Positions 22,215 through 30,611 of a stretch of 64,000 nt of DNA are shown one piece after another. The DNA is from Chitinophaga skermanii (GTDB taxonomy: Bacteria > Bacteroidota > Bacteroidia > Chitinophagales > Chitinophagaceae). Every line of letters begins with the position of its first letter. Positions within the stretch are counted from its first letter, which is position 1. The notes beneath the pieces were generated by a model, which searched no databases, had not been told where the DNA came from, and saw only the letters and a list, made by a program, of their open reading frames with translations. The DNA is taken from positions 310,001 through 374,000 of the forward strand of contig NZ_QLLL01000006.1 in assembly GCF_003259335.1 (NCBI RefSeq). Direction: 5' to 3'. Both the position numbers and the translations under genes were made by a program.

Positions 22215-22475
22215 ATGCATCCATTCAACCTCGAGAGGCTTGCATTGCTTGCTCACCACGCCGGTAAAACAAAACAAGTACCTATCGATTTTCTATCAAT
22301 TACATTTTTACAATTAAAATTGGCATATATTATCCTTGAGATCTATTGTTCATTAAAAAATGAATATGCTTCTACCACGCTACATACACACTTATCATCT
22401 TTTCAAAACCAATACAATCCCAATCCGGCAAATTTCTTTACCGGTGACGATGTTGTTCTAAGAAATATGAAATAA
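22215..22475 (+). CDS. Small hypothetical protein
   Basis: A possible 86-residue protein with a hydrophilic N-terminus (MHPFNLERLALLAHHAGKTKQ). A long helical stretch follows (FLSITFLQLKLAYIILEIYCSLKN), then a polar tail ending in a TGDDVVLR motif. No family is recognised. A frame 47 codons longer exists, starting at 22074, but its extra part has an unlikely composition. Confidence is low because the frame is short and has no recognisable domain. Confidence 0.4.
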   Translation: MHPFNLERLALLAHHAGKTKQVPIDFLSITFLQLKLAYIILEIYCSLKNEYASTTLHTHLSSFQNQYNPNPANFFTGDDVVLRNMK

Positions 22476-22577
22476 CAAGGAAAAACGAGAGAAGCTGTTA
22501 CTGAATTCGCATACGCGAATAGAACACGTTCAACCTTTTTGAATTATATACAGTTCAATTAATTGACTTATCAATTA

Positions 22578-23177
22578 TTAAGCAGCTCTATGAAATAATG
22601 GTCCATCATGTGGATCATCCATCCCGAAACTGAATTCACGTACTACTTCGTAATCGCCGCCCATGGCAGGCTTACGCAATAGTAAAAAGCTATGGCAATA
22701 AAAACTTCTTACAAACAATTTGTTATCTATTTGTTTTAAGACCTTTTCAAATGCCGGGGAAGATAAGCCCCTTGCTAATGTAATTTGTGGTCGATAATGC
22801 TGCGCATCCACTTCGAATGCATTCATAATACGGGAATGCAATGCCTCCACCGGCCTTGGATTTGCTACATTTACGAATATCGTATGTTTCTGTTCTCCCA
22901 CTTCAGAATGATCAATCCTGGAAGTATATATAGTGAAAGCACTTTGCAATTGAGCTAAGTAGGCTAACACCCCTATAAAATCCTCTTCATAACAACCGGG
23001 GAATTCGGAGCGAAATAATGGAATATACGCCGGTGAAAACGACTGACGAGGTTCGCCCAATTCATGAGCAATCATATACTTGTAGTGCGTTACATCCCTG
23101 GCAATATGAGCATCCGGGTTAATCACTACTAAGTAATCGTACGTAATTGTGGTAGCTTCATTTTTTTCCATAACCAT
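22578..23177 (-). CDS. 2'-5' RNA ligase-like (2H) protein without catalytic His residues
   Basis: A protein of 199 residues with the 2H phosphoesterase outline. The opening strand TYDYLVVINPDAHI, the middle TIYTSRIDH and the closing SFYCHSFLLLRKP are all typical. Active members need two HxTx motifs. Here the expected sites read SPAYIPLF and RPQITLAR, with Tyr and Gln in place of His and one Thr replaced by Pro. The fold is probably retained for binding RNA or a nucleotide, but phosphoesterase activity is doubtful. The start could be at 23177 or two codons later. Confidence 0.75.
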   Translation of the reverse strand: MVMEKNEATTITYDYLVVINPDAHIARDVTHYKYMIAHELGEPRQSFSPAYIPLFRSEFPGCYEEDFIGVLAYLAQLQSAFTIYTSRIDHSEVGEQKHTIFVNVANPRPVEALHSRIMNAFEVDAQHYRPQITLARGLSSPAFEKVLKQIDNKLFVRSFYCHSFLLLRKPAMGGDYEVVREFSFGMDDPHDGPLFHRAA

Positions 23178-23270
23178 CCATTTTTATCGATGAATGTTTT
23201 CCATTTAATAACACCACAAATATACTAACTATTTTGGCAAATGCTAATAATTTTAGCATTATTTACTAAA

Positions 23271-23296
23271 AAAATTGCGCCCTTGAGCGCAATTTT
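23271..23296. terminator. Bidirectional terminator after tpiA
   Basis: Perfect 10-bp stem AAAATTGCGC/GCGCAATTTT with loop CCTTGA, followed on the minus strand by TTTTTTTAG. A second small hairpin ATGCTAA/TTAGCAT lies at 23241-23259. Confidence 0.85.
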
Positions 23297-23321
23297 CACT
23301 AACATATTGCCAGTTAAATAC

Positions 23322-24080
23322 TTAGAAGCTTTTAACGATCGCTGTAAAATCGGCCGCCACCAAAGAAGCGCCACCGATCAATCCACCATCTACGTCTTCA
23401 CATGCGAACAATTCTTGTGCATTGCTTGGCTTAGCAGAACCACCGTATAAAATGGTTAAATGCATAGCCACTTCCCTACCATACTTCGCAGCAATTTGGG
23501 AACGGATATACGCATGCATATCTTGTGCTTGTTGTGCAGATGCTGTTAAACCGGTACCAATAGCCCAAATTGGTTCGTATGCGATGACCACTTTAGAAAA
23601 TTCTTCAGCCGGTAAATGATATAAACTTTCTTCCAATTGCTTAGCAACGTAATCGTTTTGTGTACCTGCTTCACGGATAGCCAAAGGCTCGCCACAACAG
23701 AAAATTGGCTTCATACCATTCGCTAATACTAAGTCAGTTTTCTTCGCCAATGTTGCATTGCTTTCAGCAAAGTATTCGCGGCGTTCGCTATGACCTAAAA
23801 TCACGTAATCAACACCAATTGATTTCAACATTTCTGCCGATACTTCACCTGTGTATGCACCAGACTTTTCAGCAGCACAGTTCTGTGCAGCAATAAAAAA
23901 TCCTTCAGTGTGTTGCGTAAGAGATTTTGCTTTTTGCAAATAAGGGAACGGTGGTGCAATTACCACGGCTTGATTGTCTTCCAATTTCAAACCTGCATTA
24001 ACGATATCGTTAATCAATTGCTCGCCTTGTGCGAGTGTAAGGTTCATTTTCCAGTTACCTGCTACAATTTTCTTTCTCAT
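23322..24080 (-). CDS. tpiA: Triosephosphate isomerase
   Basis: A 252-residue glycolytic enzyme interconverting dihydroxyacetone phosphate and glyceraldehyde-3-phosphate. All active-site motifs are visible: GNWKMN with Lys11, the electrophilic His in ILGHSERREYF, the catalytic Glu in AYEPIWAIGTG, and the phosphate loop YGGSAKPSN and GGLIGGASL. Length and motifs are canonical. It lies just downstream of the GlmU-like gene (30-base gap) on the same strand. Confidence 0.98.
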   Translation of the reverse strand: MRKKIVAGNWKMNLTLAQGEQLINDIVNAGLKLEDNQAVVIAPPFPYLQKAKSLTQHTEGFFIAAQNCAAEKSGAYTGEVSAEMLKSIGVDYVILGHSERREYFAESNATLAKKTDLVLANGMKPIFCCGEPLAIREAGTQNDYVAKQLEESLYHLPAEEFSKVVIAYEPIWAIGTGLTASAQQAQDMHAYIRSQIAAKYGREVAMHLTILYGGSAKPSNAQELFACEDVDGGLIGGASLVAADFTAIVKSF

Positions 24081-24110
24081 TTTATTATGATACGTTTTTA
24101 CTATTTACCG

Positions 24111-25292
24111 TTATACGTTACCACTATTTTGCGTCTCAAAAATATATCTTAGTATTTGCTTTTCTGAATCTTGCATAGTTTTCTTTTTAAATTCCATCCA
24201 AGATCCCGCATCGCGAAGCGCCTCTTCTAGCCTATAAAGCTCTGTAGTAGCCGATCCACCCCATGTGAACGAGCGCAGATATTTTCCGGGAAATCCTCCC
24301 CCAAATAAATTGCACGACACGCCCACAACTGTTCCCGTATTAAACATGGTATTAATACCGGCCCTTGAATAATCGCCCATTAACACCCCGCATTTTAATC
24401 CAGCATCCCAAGCCTCGCCTTTCGCCTCCATCCAAATCCGCACATTTTTACCATTATTTTTTAAGTTAGAGCAGTTGGTTCCAGCCCCAAGATTACACCA
24501 TTCACCTATCACAGCATCCCCAATATAGCCATCATGAGCTTTGTTAGCATAATCAAAGAAAATCGCATTCTTGATTTCTCCTCCTATTATAGTTGCTTTT
24601 CCCAAGGAAACCGCACCATAAATTTTCGTACCCATCTTCATTACAGCACTTTCTTTCATGCCCAAACCACCCCTTATTAAGCAGCCTTCCATCACCAGCG
24701 CGTTTTTCCCGATATAAATCGGCCCGTTGGTGGCATTTAGTACACTACAAGTAACACTTGCTCCTTCCTCAATAAATATTTGTGAAGGATTCACCACCTG
24801 GTTAGAAGGATCGACGGTTGCAGATGTTCTACCGGCTGTTAACAAGGCAAAATCTTCGCGGATAGCCCAGTCATTTAGATGAATAAAATCCCAAGGATGA
24901 TCTATTCTATAAATTTCGCCGGCAAAATCGAGCCGATCTGCCGCCGCAACTGCCCCGAAGAAGTCTTCGCCTGTTACAGATTTTACAACCAGGCTCTTAT
25001 TCTTATATAATTCCTGCCCGGGTTGTAGGTTCTGAATAGCAGCTACAAGCTCTTTCGTAGGCATTACATGCCCATTAATCAGCACGTTTAGACCTTCCTT
25101 ATTAGAATGTAGGGGGTATTTTTCTTGGAGATAAGCTGCAGTGAAGTGAGATACAGGGGTTTGCAACCAGTGTTCCCATTTTTCTTGAATGGTTAATATC
25201 CCAATACTGCAAGCTGCCACGGGTCTTGTATGCGTAAAAGGTAGCAACAAATCGCGGCCGGGTGTATCAAAGAGGATGTAATTTGGTTTCAT
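24111..25292 (-). CDS. GlmU-like sugar nucleotidyltransferase/acyltransferase
   Basis: A protein of 393 residues annotated in many Bacteroidota as GlmU family protein. The N-terminal part (to about 190) is a short, diverged nucleotidyltransferase-like domain (ILFDTPGRDLLLPFTHTRPVAAC). The C-terminal part is a left-handed beta helix with hexapeptide turns (VTCSVLNATNGPIYIGKNALVMEGC, then GEWCNLGAGTNCSNLKNN). It is not the true bifunctional GlmU: the GxGxRM signature is absent. It probably makes or modifies a sugar nucleotide, but the reaction is not known to me. The gene ahead is rpmE and the gene behind is tpiA. Confidence 0.85.
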   Translation of the reverse strand: MKPNYILFDTPGRDLLLPFTHTRPVAACSIGILTIQEKWEHWLQTPVSHFTAAYLQEKYPLHSNKEGLNVLINGHVMPTKELVAAIQNLQPGQELYKNKSLVVKSVTGEDFFGAVAAADRLDFAGEIYRIDHPWDFIHLNDWAIREDFALLTAGRTSATVDPSNQVVNPSQIFIEEGASVTCSVLNATNGPIYIGKNALVMEGCLIRGGLGMKESAVMKMGTKIYGAVSLGKATIIGGEIKNAIFFDYANKAHDGYIGDAVIGEWCNLGAGTNCSNLKNNGKNVRIWMEAKGEAWDAGLKCGVLMGDYSRAGINTMFNTGTVVGVSCNLFGGGFPGKYLRSFTWGGSATTELYRLEEALRDAGSWMEFKKKTMQDSEKQILRYIFETQNSGNV

Positions 25293-25300
25293 GGTTGCTA

Positions 25301-25333
25301 AAAATAAAAAATCCCGCCGATTAACCGGCGGGA
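25301..25333 (-). terminator. Terminator of rpmE
   Basis: 8-bp stem TCCCGCCG/CGGCGGGA (25312-25319 with 25326-25333), loop ATTAAC, followed on the minus strand by a T-rich run (TTTTTTATTTT). Confidence 0.85.
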
Positions 25334-25361
25334 CTTTATAAAAAATATTTCTCCAAAAGCA

Positions 25362-25613
25362 TTATGCTTTCTTAGCGTAACGTTTGTTGAATTTGTCGAT
25401 ACGACCTGCAGTATCAACCAATACATTTTTACCAGTGTAGAACGGATGTGATGTATTAGAGATCTCCAATTTGATCAATGGGTACTCATTACCGTCTTCC
25501 CAAGTAGCAGTTTCTTTAGAAGGAGCGGTAGAACGGCTTAAAAAGCTAACACCGTTTGACATATCTTTGAAGATCACGAATCTATAACTTTCCGGATGAA
25601 TTCCCTGTTTCAT
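25362..25613 (-). CDS. rpmE2: 50S ribosomal protein L31 type B
   Basis: A protein of 83 residues that matches L31 of the type B (zinc-free) form: MKQGIHPESYRFVIFKDMSNG at the N-terminus, SRSTAPSKET in the middle and SHPFYTGKNVLVDTAGRIDKF. There is no CxxC pair, so it needs no zinc. The gene has its own consensus promoter and terminator. Confidence 0.97.
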   Translation of the reverse strand: MKQGIHPESYRFVIFKDMSNGVSFLSRSTAPSKETATWEDGNEYPLIKLEISNTSHPFYTGKNVLVDTAGRIDKFNKRYAKKA

Positions 25614-25638
25614 ATCAATAAATTGTAAATACAGAGCG

Positions 25639-25669
25639 CAAAGGTAAAGGATATTTTCAAAAGATCAAA
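25639..25669 (-). promoter_or_regulatory. Consensus sigma-A promoter of rpmE2
   Basis: On the minus strand TTTG (25669-25666), a 19-base spacer, then TACCTTTG (25646-25639). This matches TTTG-N19-TAnnTTTG exactly. The start codon is 26 bases further on. Confidence 0.9.
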
Positions 25670-25756
25670 CATTTGGAAGCAGGATTTTTAAGAAAAATCC
25701 CAAGTTCGCTTTAAAGCCTTATCCAGTATACCTTTCACTCAATTGGTGAAATAATA

Positions 25757-26248
25757 CTAATTTTTCATATTTACGTATTGCAACGGAATTCCCAAGTTTG
25801 CCTCGCGGCACTTAGCAATCACTGCTTGCAAATCGTCGATTTTTTTTGCTGTTACGCGTACAATATCGTCCATAATAGCCGCTTGTACCTTGATGCCCGA
25901 ATCTTTGATCAATTTCACCAATTTCTTCGCATCCTCTTGTTTAATACCGTTGCGGATAGGAATGGTCTGTTTCACCACTTTACCGCTTTGAAACGGCTCC
26001 TTACTGGTGTCATAAATGCTAGCATCCAAGCCCTGGCGCATGCTTCTACTAATCAAAACATCCATTACTTGACCTAATTTCATCTCGCTATCCACCTCCA
26101 AATTCAACACAAAATCTTTCTTATTCAAATCCAATTCAACATGTGAATCCTTGAAATCGAACCTGTTAGTGATTTCCTTCTTCACTGTGTTAATCGCATT
26201 ATCGAGCGTCTGTAAATCCACTTTGCTAACAATATCAAAGGACGGCAT
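25757..26248 (-). CDS. yajQ: YajQ family nucleotide-binding protein
   Basis: A 163-residue YajQ protein, family UPF0234. The N-terminal MPSFDIVSKVDLQTLDNAIN and the IRVTAKKIDDLQAVI-type C-terminal half match the family along the whole length. Members bind cyclic di-GMP or tRNA/GTP in other bacteria; the biological role is unsettled. Monocistronic, with its own promoter and a short TCGC-TTCG-GCGA hairpin in its leader (26277-26288). Confidence 0.93.
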   Translation of the reverse strand: MPSFDIVSKVDLQTLDNAINTVKKEITNRFDFKDSHVELDLNKKDFVLNLEVDSEMKLGQVMDVLISRSMRQGLDASIYDTSKEPFQSGKVVKQTIPIRNGIKQEDAKKLVKLIKDSGIKVQAAIMDDIVRVTAKKIDDLQAVIAKCREANLGIPLQYVNMKN

Positions 26249-26297
26249 ACTTATTATTTTAAAATTCCAAGAACTCTCGCCGAAGCGATAATTTGTG

Positions 26298-26328
26298 CAA
26301 ATATAAAGAGAAAATAGGCTGTGTAAAA
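26298..26328 (-). promoter_or_regulatory. Sigma-A promoter of yajQ
   Basis: On the minus strand TTTT (26328-26325), a 19-base spacer, then TATATTTG (26305-26298). The -7 box is exact, the -33 box is one base off. The start codon follows 50 bases later. Confidence 0.75.
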
Positions 26329-26353
26329 AGTGGAATTTTAATTTCAGCCACCA

Positions 26354-27085
26354 TTATTCATATTTTCTTCTCAAACGACCATTCCCACCCGGTTTTTCTT
26401 TTACACTCGAAATCCCTGCATATTCCAACGAAGCTTGCTCAAATACCCCAACCGTCAATTTCTCTATAGCATGTACAATCACTTTCGCCTTGCCCTTTAC
26501 CTCTACTTCCACGTCGTGCACATGCAACGCCTCGGCATCCAGCTTGCTTTTATCGGCGGCTTGGTAATTGGCGAAAGTACTGGTCCCCATCAACTGTAAC
26601 TCGCTATTACCCGATAAAACTGCGTGTAGTGTATTGGTTATTACTTCCAACTCGGCTTTACTATCTCCTGAAAGGTCGATTTGTAGGTCATTACTATTAA
26701 TTACGGTGTTCCCACTTAGAATAACTTGTCCCGAACATTGCACTTGGTGAAATTGTTGGGCGGATATGTAAATCTTAATGCCCATTTTCTTCGATGGCTT
26801 TAGGACCAAGCCGTCTTTATTATGAATTTGCAGCTTCGTTCCAACCACTTTCGTTTCGATAAAAGGCAGCAAATTACTGTCAGTTTCGACCTGGATTTCG
26901 TTGGTTTGCGTGTTTTGAAGGTAAATCCTGAATTCCCCGTCGATTTGTAGTTGGTTAATTTCGGGAAGCTTTTGAAGGGTGCGCTTTATTTGTCCGTCTC
27001 CTTTAATAGGTTCTTGTACATTGCGGAAAGAAATGCACGCGCATACGCATGCCAAAGCGACTAGTCGTTGCCAGCTTGTTTTCAT
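26354..27085 (-). CDS. GIN-domain (DUF2807) adhesin-like protein
   Basis: A protein of 243 residues. A signal peptide (MKTSWQRLVALACVCACISF) is followed by a DUF2807 head GIN domain. The domain shows the repeating short strands with small turns (IQVETDSNLLPFIETKV, then LQIHNKDGLVL, then VQCSGQVILSGN, then IDLSGDSKAELEV) of a right-handed beta helix or solenoid. These are exported structural or adhesive proteins. The ATG at 27085 begins the signal peptide; 27130 would add 15 residues. It is the last of the ECF sigma/anti-sigma group on the minus strand, 123 bases behind the DUF4097-like gene. Confidence 0.82.
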   Translation of the reverse strand: MKTSWQRLVALACVCACISFRNVQEPIKGDGQIKRTLQKLPEINQLQIDGEFRIYLQNTQTNEIQVETDSNLLPFIETKVVGTKLQIHNKDGLVLKPSKKMGIKIYISAQQFHQVQCSGQVILSGNTVINSNDLQIDLSGDSKAELEVITNTLHAVLSGNSELQLMGTSTFANYQAADKSKLDAEALHVHDVEVEVKGKAKVIVHAIEKLTVGVFEQASLEYAGISSVKEKPGGNGRLRRKYE

Positions 27086-27207
27086 GGTCAGTATATAGTT
27101 TTGGTTAAATGTTTCTCTCTCAATAATCAAAAAAAGCAGGCATCAAAGTATGCTTGTAAACGAATTCGTGCACACCTCTCCGCCTGCTCATGCAATACAA
27201 GACTGCA

Positions 27208-28293
27208 TCAATCTACGTTACTGATTTTAACGTCAGTATAAGCTCCATTAATTTGGATCGTAGGTAAACCATTGTCGTTCTGCTGCGTAGCTCCTTTATA
27301 ACGCATGCTACCGTGTTTCTTTTCGCTTACCACGTTATGCATTTGGAAACCGTCCACTTTCACGTCGCCATAGGTTAAAGCTGCATTCACTGCAAAGTTT
27401 ACCCTCGAAGGAATGTTTAATTTAACATCCGTATAATTTGCGTCAACCCTAAATGATTTAAAGGCAGTACTTACTCTTTTCACGATAATATCAGCATAGT
27501 TCGTTGCAAAAATGCCCGTTTCTCCTAGTTCATCAAGTTTGACGTTTATATAGTTTGAATTTGCTTTCACGTAGGTTACTTTACCTACAAAATAATCATC
27601 GTAGTTCGATTTCATGGTAATTGAATTCACCCTATCGATGCGGTATTTACAGCTATTAGAAGCTACCGTTAAGTTGCCAACAGTTCCAATCGTAAGGGTT
27701 GAATAATTACTTTCTACCACTACCTCATCAGCCTTGTCGATCTTTCCTTTATCGCAATAATTCATGCGAAGGGTGAGTTTCTCTTTTGCACTTCCAATAT
27801 TGTAATAGCCGTAGTTAAGGTTAATAACTGTGCGGTTGGCCAATTCTTCGGCTAACACGTCGCCGAAGTTATTAGCGATTTCCAAGGTACCAATTGAACG
27901 CGGGATATACACATCGTAATCGATCGTTACTTGGTCGCGGGTATTTCTTGACCCAAAATTGCGTAGCCATTTCTTTGCATTATTGGCATTATAATCCGTT
28001 TGAACGCGCACAGAGGAAGGACTCATAATGTCTTTAATTTGTACGGCGTTCGCTATGTCGGAAGCTTCTTTATCTGAGTTACCGAAGCCGGTGATGGTAA
28101 CTGTTGTTTTGAACTCGTTTTTATCCCAGTATACGATGTTCACCTTTCCGAATTTGTTGATCACGGCGATGTTCGCACCTTGGCTGAGAGCAGTTTCCTT
28201 TACCACGGTGCGTTTTATCGCCACGGCGCCTTTCTTGGCGTAAGTGAATAGCGGAAGGAGAAGTAAAAATATTAGCTTATAATGTTTTAACAT
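27208..28293 (-). CDS. Exported beta-solenoid protein (DUF4097-like)
   Basis: A protein of 361 residues. It has a signal peptide (MLKHYKLIFLLLLPLFTYA), then a long array of short strands (INKFGKVNIVYWDKN, IANNFGDVLAEEL, VESNYSTLTIG, VKANSNYINVKLDEL) with a repeated N-Y/F turn pattern. This is the look of DUF4097 and related solenoid proteins found with anti-sigma factors in Bacteroidota. It overlaps the anti-sigma gene by 17 bases, so the two are cotranscribed. Function in the envelope is not known. Confidence 0.75.
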   Translation of the reverse strand: MLKHYKLIFLLLLPLFTYAKKGAVAIKRTVVKETALSQGANIAVINKFGKVNIVYWDKNEFKTTVTITGFGNSDKEASDIANAVQIKDIMSPSSVRVQTDYNANNAKKWLRNFGSRNTRDQVTIDYDVYIPRSIGTLEIANNFGDVLAEELANRTVINLNYGYYNIGSAKEKLTLRMNYCDKGKIDKADEVVVESNYSTLTIGTVGNLTVASNSCKYRIDRVNSITMKSNYDDYFVGKVTYVKANSNYINVKLDELGETGIFATNYADIIVKRVSTAFKSFRVDANYTDVKLNIPSRVNFAVNAALTYGDVKVDGFQMHNVVSEKKHGSMRYKGATQQNDNGLPTIQINGAYTDVKISNVD

Positions 28294-28843
28294 ATGGTTC
28301 TTGCTTTTCTAGTGAATCAAATCGTTCCTGCTCTTCTAGTATCCGGTCGAGCAACTCTAGTTTAAGTTGATAATACCGGATGAGGGCGGCGCGGATTCTT
28401 TCGTTGCCTGGGTTATTGGCCAGTTCCTTCTCTAACAGTTTATAGGTATCGTTCTTTAATTCTAGTTCTCGTCGTGCTGTGCTATCGAGCCCGATTTTAT
28501 CGGCTGGGATAGCTTTGATTTGCTGTAGTTTGTCTTCAATTTGTGATGTATAATAGTTTTGTGCTTCTTGTAATTCCGGGATCAAGGCTACGGCGTTGAT
28601 CGATTCTTCTTTTTTCGTTTTATGTTGAAAAAAGAAGGTAAGGAGCACACCATTGAGCACGAGTAATACCACCACGGCCACTTTAAGCCAATGCTTGGTG
28701 AACATTTTCACCACGTTGGTTGTCGGCTGTTGCGGGATTTCTTTTTCCAAAGCTGCCCACAAGCCCGGTGGTGGACCGTCGTCTTCAAATGCGGCCCTGT
28801 TCTGCCGGATAAATGATTCCAAGCGATCGTCCTGCTGCATCAT
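28277..28843 (-). CDS. Putative membrane anti-sigma factor
   Basis: A protein of 188 residues. The cytoplasmic N-terminus (MMQQDDRLESFIRQNRAAFED, then PPPGLWAALEKEI) is of the short anti-sigma type. A single membrane span is near residues 52-71 (VAVVVLLVLNGVLLTFFF). The periplasmic part is helical, with a coiled-coil-like stretch (LIRYYQLKLELLDRILEEQERF). It overlaps the sigma factor gene by four bases and the solenoid gene by 17 bases, so it most likely sequesters that sigma factor. Confidence 0.82.
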   Translation of the reverse strand: MMQQDDRLESFIRQNRAAFEDDGPPPGLWAALEKEIPQQPTTNVVKMFTKHWLKVAVVVLLVLNGVLLTFFFQHKTKKEESINAVALIPELQEAQNYYTSQIEDKLQQIKAIPADKIGLDSTARRELELKNDTYKLLEKELANNPGNERIRAALIRYYQLKLELLDRILEEQERFDSLEKQEPYVKTL

Positions 28844-29388
28844 AACACTACTTGTTTATCTTTTATAATTTGACGTACCTTTTCTTTTGCCCGCATAAAT
28901 TGGGTTTTGGCGGTCGACTCGCTTATTCCCAGCATCGTAGCAATTTCACGGTGCGAATATTCTTCGAATAAATAGAGGTTGAGTACGGTTCTGTAACCTT
29001 CGGGAAGTTCGCTAATGGCAGATTTAACATTGGCTACGGTTAAGGCGTGCTGTGTTTCATCTATTTGTTGCTCTTCTTCCACTTCTACCCTTTCCACATC
29101 TTCGAAATACATTTTCTTTTTGCGCAAATGATTCAAACAATGATTAACCACGATTCGTTTCACCCAAGCCGATAATGTTTGTTCTTCTTTCAGCTGCGCA
29201 ATATTTTTAAATACCTGCGTAAAAGCTTCTTGCAATACATCTTCAGCATCCGCTGCGTGGTTGCACATTCTCAGGCAGATATTGTACATCGCTTTCGCAT
29301 AAGCATTGTATAGCTCTTGGAAAGCACGTACATCGCCTTTACGGCAACGCACCACGAGGTTCGTCGTATCTTGGTTTGATTGATGCAA
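28840..29388 (-). CDS. ECF-type RNA polymerase sigma factor
   Basis: A sigma-70 family extracytoplasmic-function factor of 182 residues. Region 2 (about 20-85) shows FQELYNAYAKAMYNICLRMC, then DAEDVLQEAFTQVF and SAWVKRIVVNHCLNHLRKK. Region 4 (about 115-175) shows LPEGYRTVLNLYLFEEYSHREIATMLGISESTAKTQFMRAK. It heads a minus-strand operon with a membrane anti-sigma factor and two exported solenoid proteins, which points to an envelope stress or cell surface response. Confidence 0.95.
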   Translation of the reverse strand: MHQSNQDTTNLVVRCRKGDVRAFQELYNAYAKAMYNICLRMCNHAADAEDVLQEAFTQVFKNIAQLKEEQTLSAWVKRIVVNHCLNHLRKKKMYFEDVERVEVEEEQQIDETQHALTVANVKSAISELPEGYRTVLNLYLFEEYSHREIATMLGISESTAKTQFMRAKEKVRQIIKDKQVVL

Positions 29389-29419
29389 TGTATTGGTTGA
29401 ATTCGTTTAAATTAAGAAA

Positions 29420-29444
29420 GACAGCAACCTTGTTCATTAGTTGC
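29420..29444 (-). promoter_or_regulatory. Candidate ECF-type promoter ahead of the sigma gene
   Basis: GCAAC (minus strand 29444-29440), a 17-base spacer, then GTC (29422-29420). This has the shape of an ECF promoter (AAC ... GTC) and lies 32 bases before the start codon. It would allow autoregulation. The GCAAC/GTTGC pair is also an inverted repeat, so the reading is open. Confidence 0.3.
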
Positions 29445-29499
29445 ACGGCTTACAGCAAAAAAATACATTTTTCTTTCATCTTTCTTTAAAGAATAACAT

Positions 29500-29522
29500 A
29501 AATGACTGTAAAACAGTCATTT
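29500..29522. terminator. Hairpin after the DUF4421 gene
   Basis: Perfect 10-bp stem AAATGACTGT/ACAGTCATTT with loop AAA. It lies after the stop of the minus-strand DUF4421 gene, with a moderately T-rich run following (ATGTTATTCTTT). Confidence 0.6.
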
Positions 29523-29549
29523 GTGTTTATAAAAAAATAGGATGATTTT

Positions 29550-30581
29550 TTAGAAAAGCGGCTTTTTTAACCCAAACCGGCGGGCAATACTCACCCGGAA
29601 GTTACCTGTTCCAAAGGTTTGGTAAGTACGTTGTATTGGCGTTTCACTACGGGTTTTCATGTCAACATAATGTACACCTGCGAAAAACTTGCTCGAATTA
29701 TACCCTGCGGAAAAGCGAACAGTTGTATTCAATTGCCACCCCATTTCCGTGGTATGGGTTCCTCCTGGAAAATATAAGCGCGTAGAGTTCATGCCTACGG
29801 CTCCGCTTAAAGATGCGGTAATAAAGAAATGAGAATCAAATACAAGTGTATAGGCATAGCCACCATTAACGGCTAGGCTAAATACTTTGGTTTTATCGTA
29901 ATGAATGCCATCATAGAAGTTTTCGTTCTGCATGTTCCTTGGTATCAAGGAGGAGTCGCCCCGTACCATAAAGGCGAAGACTTCGCCCCCGAGCATAAAA
30001 GAACCGGCACTTTTCTTCTGGTATTCGTTTTGAAGGTAGGCAGCGCGGTAAGAGAATCTTTTATTATTGAAGATATATTGGGCACTAGCGCCAATATCCA
30101 AGTTGTAAATATCTGGACGTTTAGGAAAGCCATCGGCCGGCATGTAATTAGAAATGGTGCCTTTGGGGTTGGCGAGATAGTAACCTTTGTAATATTGGCC
30201 GTAGAAGTCGATCACCATTTTGCGCAAATACAGGTGTGATTGTAGATCCAAGTACTTCGTTTTCCCATAACGATCGTCATCGTCGTTTATGAAGGGTAGA
30301 TTGAAACCGATATTGATCCCGATAAATTTGTAATTGAAGCCTACACCCACGTTCATGTTGCTATTGGGTTTGTACAATAGTTCCGACTTCTCCCCGTGAT
30401 CAACAATATCGAAATAGGTATATTTCCGCGAGCCGTACAAGCGCACCGTTAGGTCTTCCGTATGGTCTTCCACGTAATTGGAGTCCATCGGTGAATTGAA
30501 CCAATTTGTTTTTCTATCTGTTTGCGCTTGGCAATTGAATACTAGCAACAATAACAGTGCAACAATGAAGCATCCCCGCAT
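29550..30581 (-). CDS. DUF4421 family outer membrane-like protein
   Basis: A protein of 343 residues with a signal peptide (MRGCFIVALLLLLVFNCQAQ). It matches DUF4421 by the opening strand set (YVEDHTEDLTVRLYGSRKY), the KPNSNMNVGVGFNYKFIGINIGFNLPF segment and a C-terminal strand ending in RRFGLKKPLF. The alternating strands suggest an outer-membrane beta barrel. Role unknown. It is the upstream neighbour of the ECF sigma operon and is separated from it by a hairpin. Its own upstream neighbour is a phosphodiesterase gene 30 bases away, so those two may be cotranscribed. Confidence 0.85.
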   Translation of the reverse strand: MRGCFIVALLLLLVFNCQAQTDRKTNWFNSPMDSNYVEDHTEDLTVRLYGSRKYTYFDIVDHGEKSELLYKPNSNMNVGVGFNYKFIGINIGFNLPFINDDDDRYGKTKYLDLQSHLYLRKMVIDFYGQYYKGYYLANPKGTISNYMPADGFPKRPDIYNLDIGASAQYIFNNKRFSYRAAYLQNEYQKKSAGSFMLGGEVFAFMVRGDSSLIPRNMQNENFYDGIHYDKTKVFSLAVNGGYAYTLVFDSHFFITASLSGAVGMNSTRLYFPGGTHTTEMGWQLNTTVRFSAGYNSSKFFAGVHYVDMKTRSETPIQRTYQTFGTGNFRVSIARRFGLKKPLF

Positions 30582-30611
30582 GTGTGTTCTGAATAAAATC
30601 GATAATCTTAA

